Assembly: GCF_964340395.1 (NCBI RefSeq)
Contig: NC_135570.1
Span: forward strand, 10,594,822-10,658,821
Source of the DNA: Glandiceps talaboti
Taxonomy: Eukaryota; Hemichordata; Enteropneusta; Spengelidae
Direction: 5' to 3'
Length of the DNA stretch: 64,000 bases
A model generated the notes under the pieces. That model was not told the DNA's origin and made no database searches. It saw nothing but the letters and a program-made list of their open reading frames with translations. Shown here in pieces: positions 61,457 through 64,000 of the stretch; within the stretch, counting starts at the first letter, position 1, and every line of letters starts with the position of its first letter. A program made the translations under genes and the position numbers.

Positions 61457-61875
61457 TCACCGTCATATTCTGACTGTAGTTTCCACACTTGACTATCGTT
61501 CCATATTCTGACTGTAGTATCCACACTAGACTATCATACATCCCCTAAGGAATTTTTTTTTTTTGGGGGGGGGGAGTGGGGTGTATTTGACTTTGAGCAC
61601 AAAGTATGCATTCTTTAATATTGCAGTACACATTTTAAAAATTTCTGTACACTTTGATGACTTCTGTACTTGCTTGCCATCCTATGAAAACGTATTCTGA
61701 AATTAGTATCTATACTTCACTTATTCATCTCCTGAGGACCTTATTTCTTTTCTTTTTTTTTTTGGGGGGGGGGGACTGGGGTGTATTCGACTTCGAACAC
61801 ATATTACGCACTCTTATTGCTGGTACATATTTAAAAAATTCCATATAACTCAATGACTCTCTACATACGCTGTCC
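61457..61875 (+). repeat. ~200-bp tandem duplication containing Tn-Gn junctions
   Basis: Both copies carry TCTCCTGAGGA / TCCCCTAAGGA, a T12-G10 or T11-G11 junction, TGGGGTGTATT(T/C)GACTT(T/C)GA(G/A)CACA and a TCCTATGAAA(A/T)CG block. A 50-bp sub-duplication (CATATTCTGACTGTAGT) precedes them at 61462-61530. Confidence 0.85.
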
Positions 61876-63039
61876 TATGAAATCGCCATTCTGCGAGAAT
61901 TATTCACACGAAAACTAGCATTTGTCAAATTGGTCTAAAATGGGGTCTGGGGTCTGGCAGTATTGGCTGCACACTCCTACCAGAGTTGGCTTCTGGTACT
62001 GCCCCAAGGCTTCATCACTACCACTATAATGGAATGGTTCACCACTATGTGGGTTGTGGGGTATATGTGTGGGATCAGATTTTGTACACGGTGCTACCCA
62101 TGTGACAAATCCCCCACTTAATTATGGACCTATTTTGGCCAAATATATGTATTTTGTATGTTTGACCATGTGGTTTTTGGTAAGACATGTTTGGAAATCA
62201 CCATCTGCCCACACTGATGGGACCTGATCACAACCTTTTGTACCCCCTTCATTAATGGAATGGCTCAACATTCCCTACTGAGTTTGAAAGTGATTACCAT
62301 CCCCACATGAAATGGATCTAATCACTACCACACACTAATGGAACAGCCCAGCATCCCCACAGTAAATGGAACTGACCGACAGCAAAACCTGACCTGAGAG
62401 GTGTAAAGCTTTACAGAGAGAATTTAGTGGCTTCATCAAGTGACAGATTTACTCAAATTAACTGAATCACTGCAACCACATATCTATTTGAAAACTGTGA
62501 CTCCTTGCAGCTAATTTGCATCAATCGTAGAATTTGGCGTGTTCAGGTTTTGATTTGTAACCTCTACTGCAATGAATTCAGTGGCTGCTTGATGTATCTC
62601 AATTTCACTACGATATTACTTTCCAATCCTCAGGGATTTTCACTCGCGAACTTCCTTTTTTTTTGTCTGATCTACGATAGCTGCCTTCCTACACAGGTTA
62701 TTTTTCCAATGTCACATCAAATTACTTTGTTAGTGATAGTTCTTGTGTCTCTCTGAGTGAATATTTCATGCCAGTTTCCTTGGGATTTTACCACTTTGAC
62801 AAGATGATTGACAAATCTCAACTCATAAATACTGTAAGCCAGAATATGACACAGTCCCATCTTTGTTTTTTCACGCCATGAGATATTAGAGTCATAAAGT
62901 GTGGTTTAACTAAAATATTTGTCATGCATAATTTATTTTATATATATACAAGTGTGCTCAGCAACGTGGACAACCGGGAAATCTTTAATTGGCTGTAGTA
63001 ACATGTGATAGATTTTGTTCATTGACAATGGTGCCCTTA

Positions 63040-63040
<1 letters not shown>
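61876..63040. other. Non-coding; weak ATGGAA repeats
   Basis: At 62005-62365 loose repeats of CACTA..AATGGAA(T/C)GG and CATCCCCACA suggest a very old tandem array. No gene recognised. Confidence 0.45.

Positions 63041-63090
<50 letters not shown>
63041..63090 (+). repeat. (ACA)n trinucleotide microsatellite
   Basis: About 16 perfect AAC/ACA units. Confidence 0.98.
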
Positions 63091-64000
63091 ATTGCATTCC
63101 TGAAGTGACCTTTGATGCCTGAGACATTCACCACTAAGAATGTCAGATTTAATTTGAACTACTATAAGGTAACCCAGATAAATTCATACAATGTCATCAC
63201 CATTTCATTCTCAATACGGCCAAAAAAAAAATGGGGGAAAAAGAATTTTTGTGGTCAGGACAGTTTGCCTAAAAGTGGTGCGACAAAGCGATTTAAAAAA
63301 AATTCTCAACACTCAATCAATCTACTACTCATGGCAGTTACTGTTCTTTTTATTTACTACTTTAGAGCAAGTGTGTATATGGGGGGGGGGGGGCAGATGT
63401 CATTTGCTGCAGTTATCTTCACTGAAGTAAGGAGGGTTATTTTTGTGTTTTCCCCCTGGATCTGCAGACTGCATGGGCTGGACAAACACATACAAAAAAA
63501 AGACCGACGCGGGGTATTTAAGTGATGTGCATCCTCACCAGAAAGACTTCTATTTTTTTTGGCCTAAAAGTGAAACTTTTCTTTTCGAACTTCGTAAGTA
63601 AAGAAGTGAATGACACTAGACTTTTCCTCAGACAGGTTTGTTGTCATGGATACGATGGTCCATCCTTAAAGTTACATGTACATCATCCAACATGGTATAT
63701 TAATTCTTTATTGAAATATCCGTATCATATTTACTCTGAATTCTGCCTTCCAGTGGGTAGGTATAAAATTGCTCCTATAGTGGTTTATTTATAATACATA
63801 GAATGTCAATCATAGTTTGTGTGTAAACCATACATCAAACCATTCAATGACATGTACTTTGTCAAAATGGACTGCTACATATTTTCTAACTCACTGATGA
63901 TGATTGGGGAGAGGTTTTCCCAGCAAATTATCAAGGTAGATTTGCCCTCTCTGTTACCAGGACAACCCATCAAAACTGTGATACAAGGAAAATCTATGCA
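63091..64000. other. Non-coding; poly-G tract
   Basis: G13 at 63381-63393. Frames of 79-137 codons (63112-63525, 63191-63430, 63522-63794) cross poly-A and poly-G runs and show no domain. The window ends without a recognisable gene. Confidence 0.45.

Overview
This window looks like a piece of a metazoan nuclear genome, most likely a marine invertebrate; I cannot name the species. It is AT-rich and apparently CpG-poor. It is packed with microsatellites, minisatellites with decaying edges, short non-autonomous DNA transposons and one microsatellite-tailed element resembling the Helentron-derived pearl/DINE-type elements of invertebrates. There is no bacterial or viral gene organisation. I found no open reading frame that I would defend as a protein-coding exon: the longest frames all lie in tandem repeats whose unit is a multiple of three, or in simple repeats. 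The window is best read as intergenic DNA or the interior of very large introns.

Layout. 0.9-1.5 kb: a decayed ~105-bp tandem array. 2.3-2.5 kb: a fold-back element (family F) with relatives at 27.2 and 38.3 kb. 4.5-6.0 kb: a CCAAT-box array, then a 30-bp minisatellite with A-B1-B2 higher-order order. 7.3-9.5 kb: G-run repeats, a four-fold TTTCCCATAATGC cluster and a polypurine block. 10.6-13.8 kb: a minisatellite, two inverted-repeat transposons (11.02-11.53 and 12.01-12.37 kb), a pearl-like element with terminal hairpin and a pentanucleotide array. 14.7, 33.1 and 34.6 kb: three copies of one MITE family (family G). 16-25 kb: mostly featureless AT-rich DNA. 25.4-27.3 kb: two tandem arrays, a 285-bp MITE and a family F copy. 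29.5-29.8 kb: long (GA)n and (TA)n. 31.7-36.4 kb: several intermediate-length arrays and a MITE sitting between two direct copies of ~180 bp. 37.8-38.2 kb: a 24-bp array carrying 15 exact ATGCAAAT octamers. 39.4-51.2 kb: more arrays of 42-145 bp units and a long GATA tract. 54.7-58.1 kb: the two largest minisatellites (34-bp unit, about 55 copies; 54-bp unit, about 19 copies). 59.7-64 kb: simple repeats, T-run/G-run junctions and a ~200-bp tandem duplication.

Because there are no supported genes, there is no pathway to describe. What stands out is the mode of evolution: many independent tandem amplifications, several with higher-order structure or edge inversions, and several whose unit contains a textbook transcription-factor site (NF-Y CCAAT, POU octamer, ZNF143-like, RFX half-site). 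Palindromic RFX X-box-like sites are also scattered through single-copy parts. Whether any of this is functional cannot be decided from the sequence alone. All array boundaries are by eye and usually good to about 10-20 bases.
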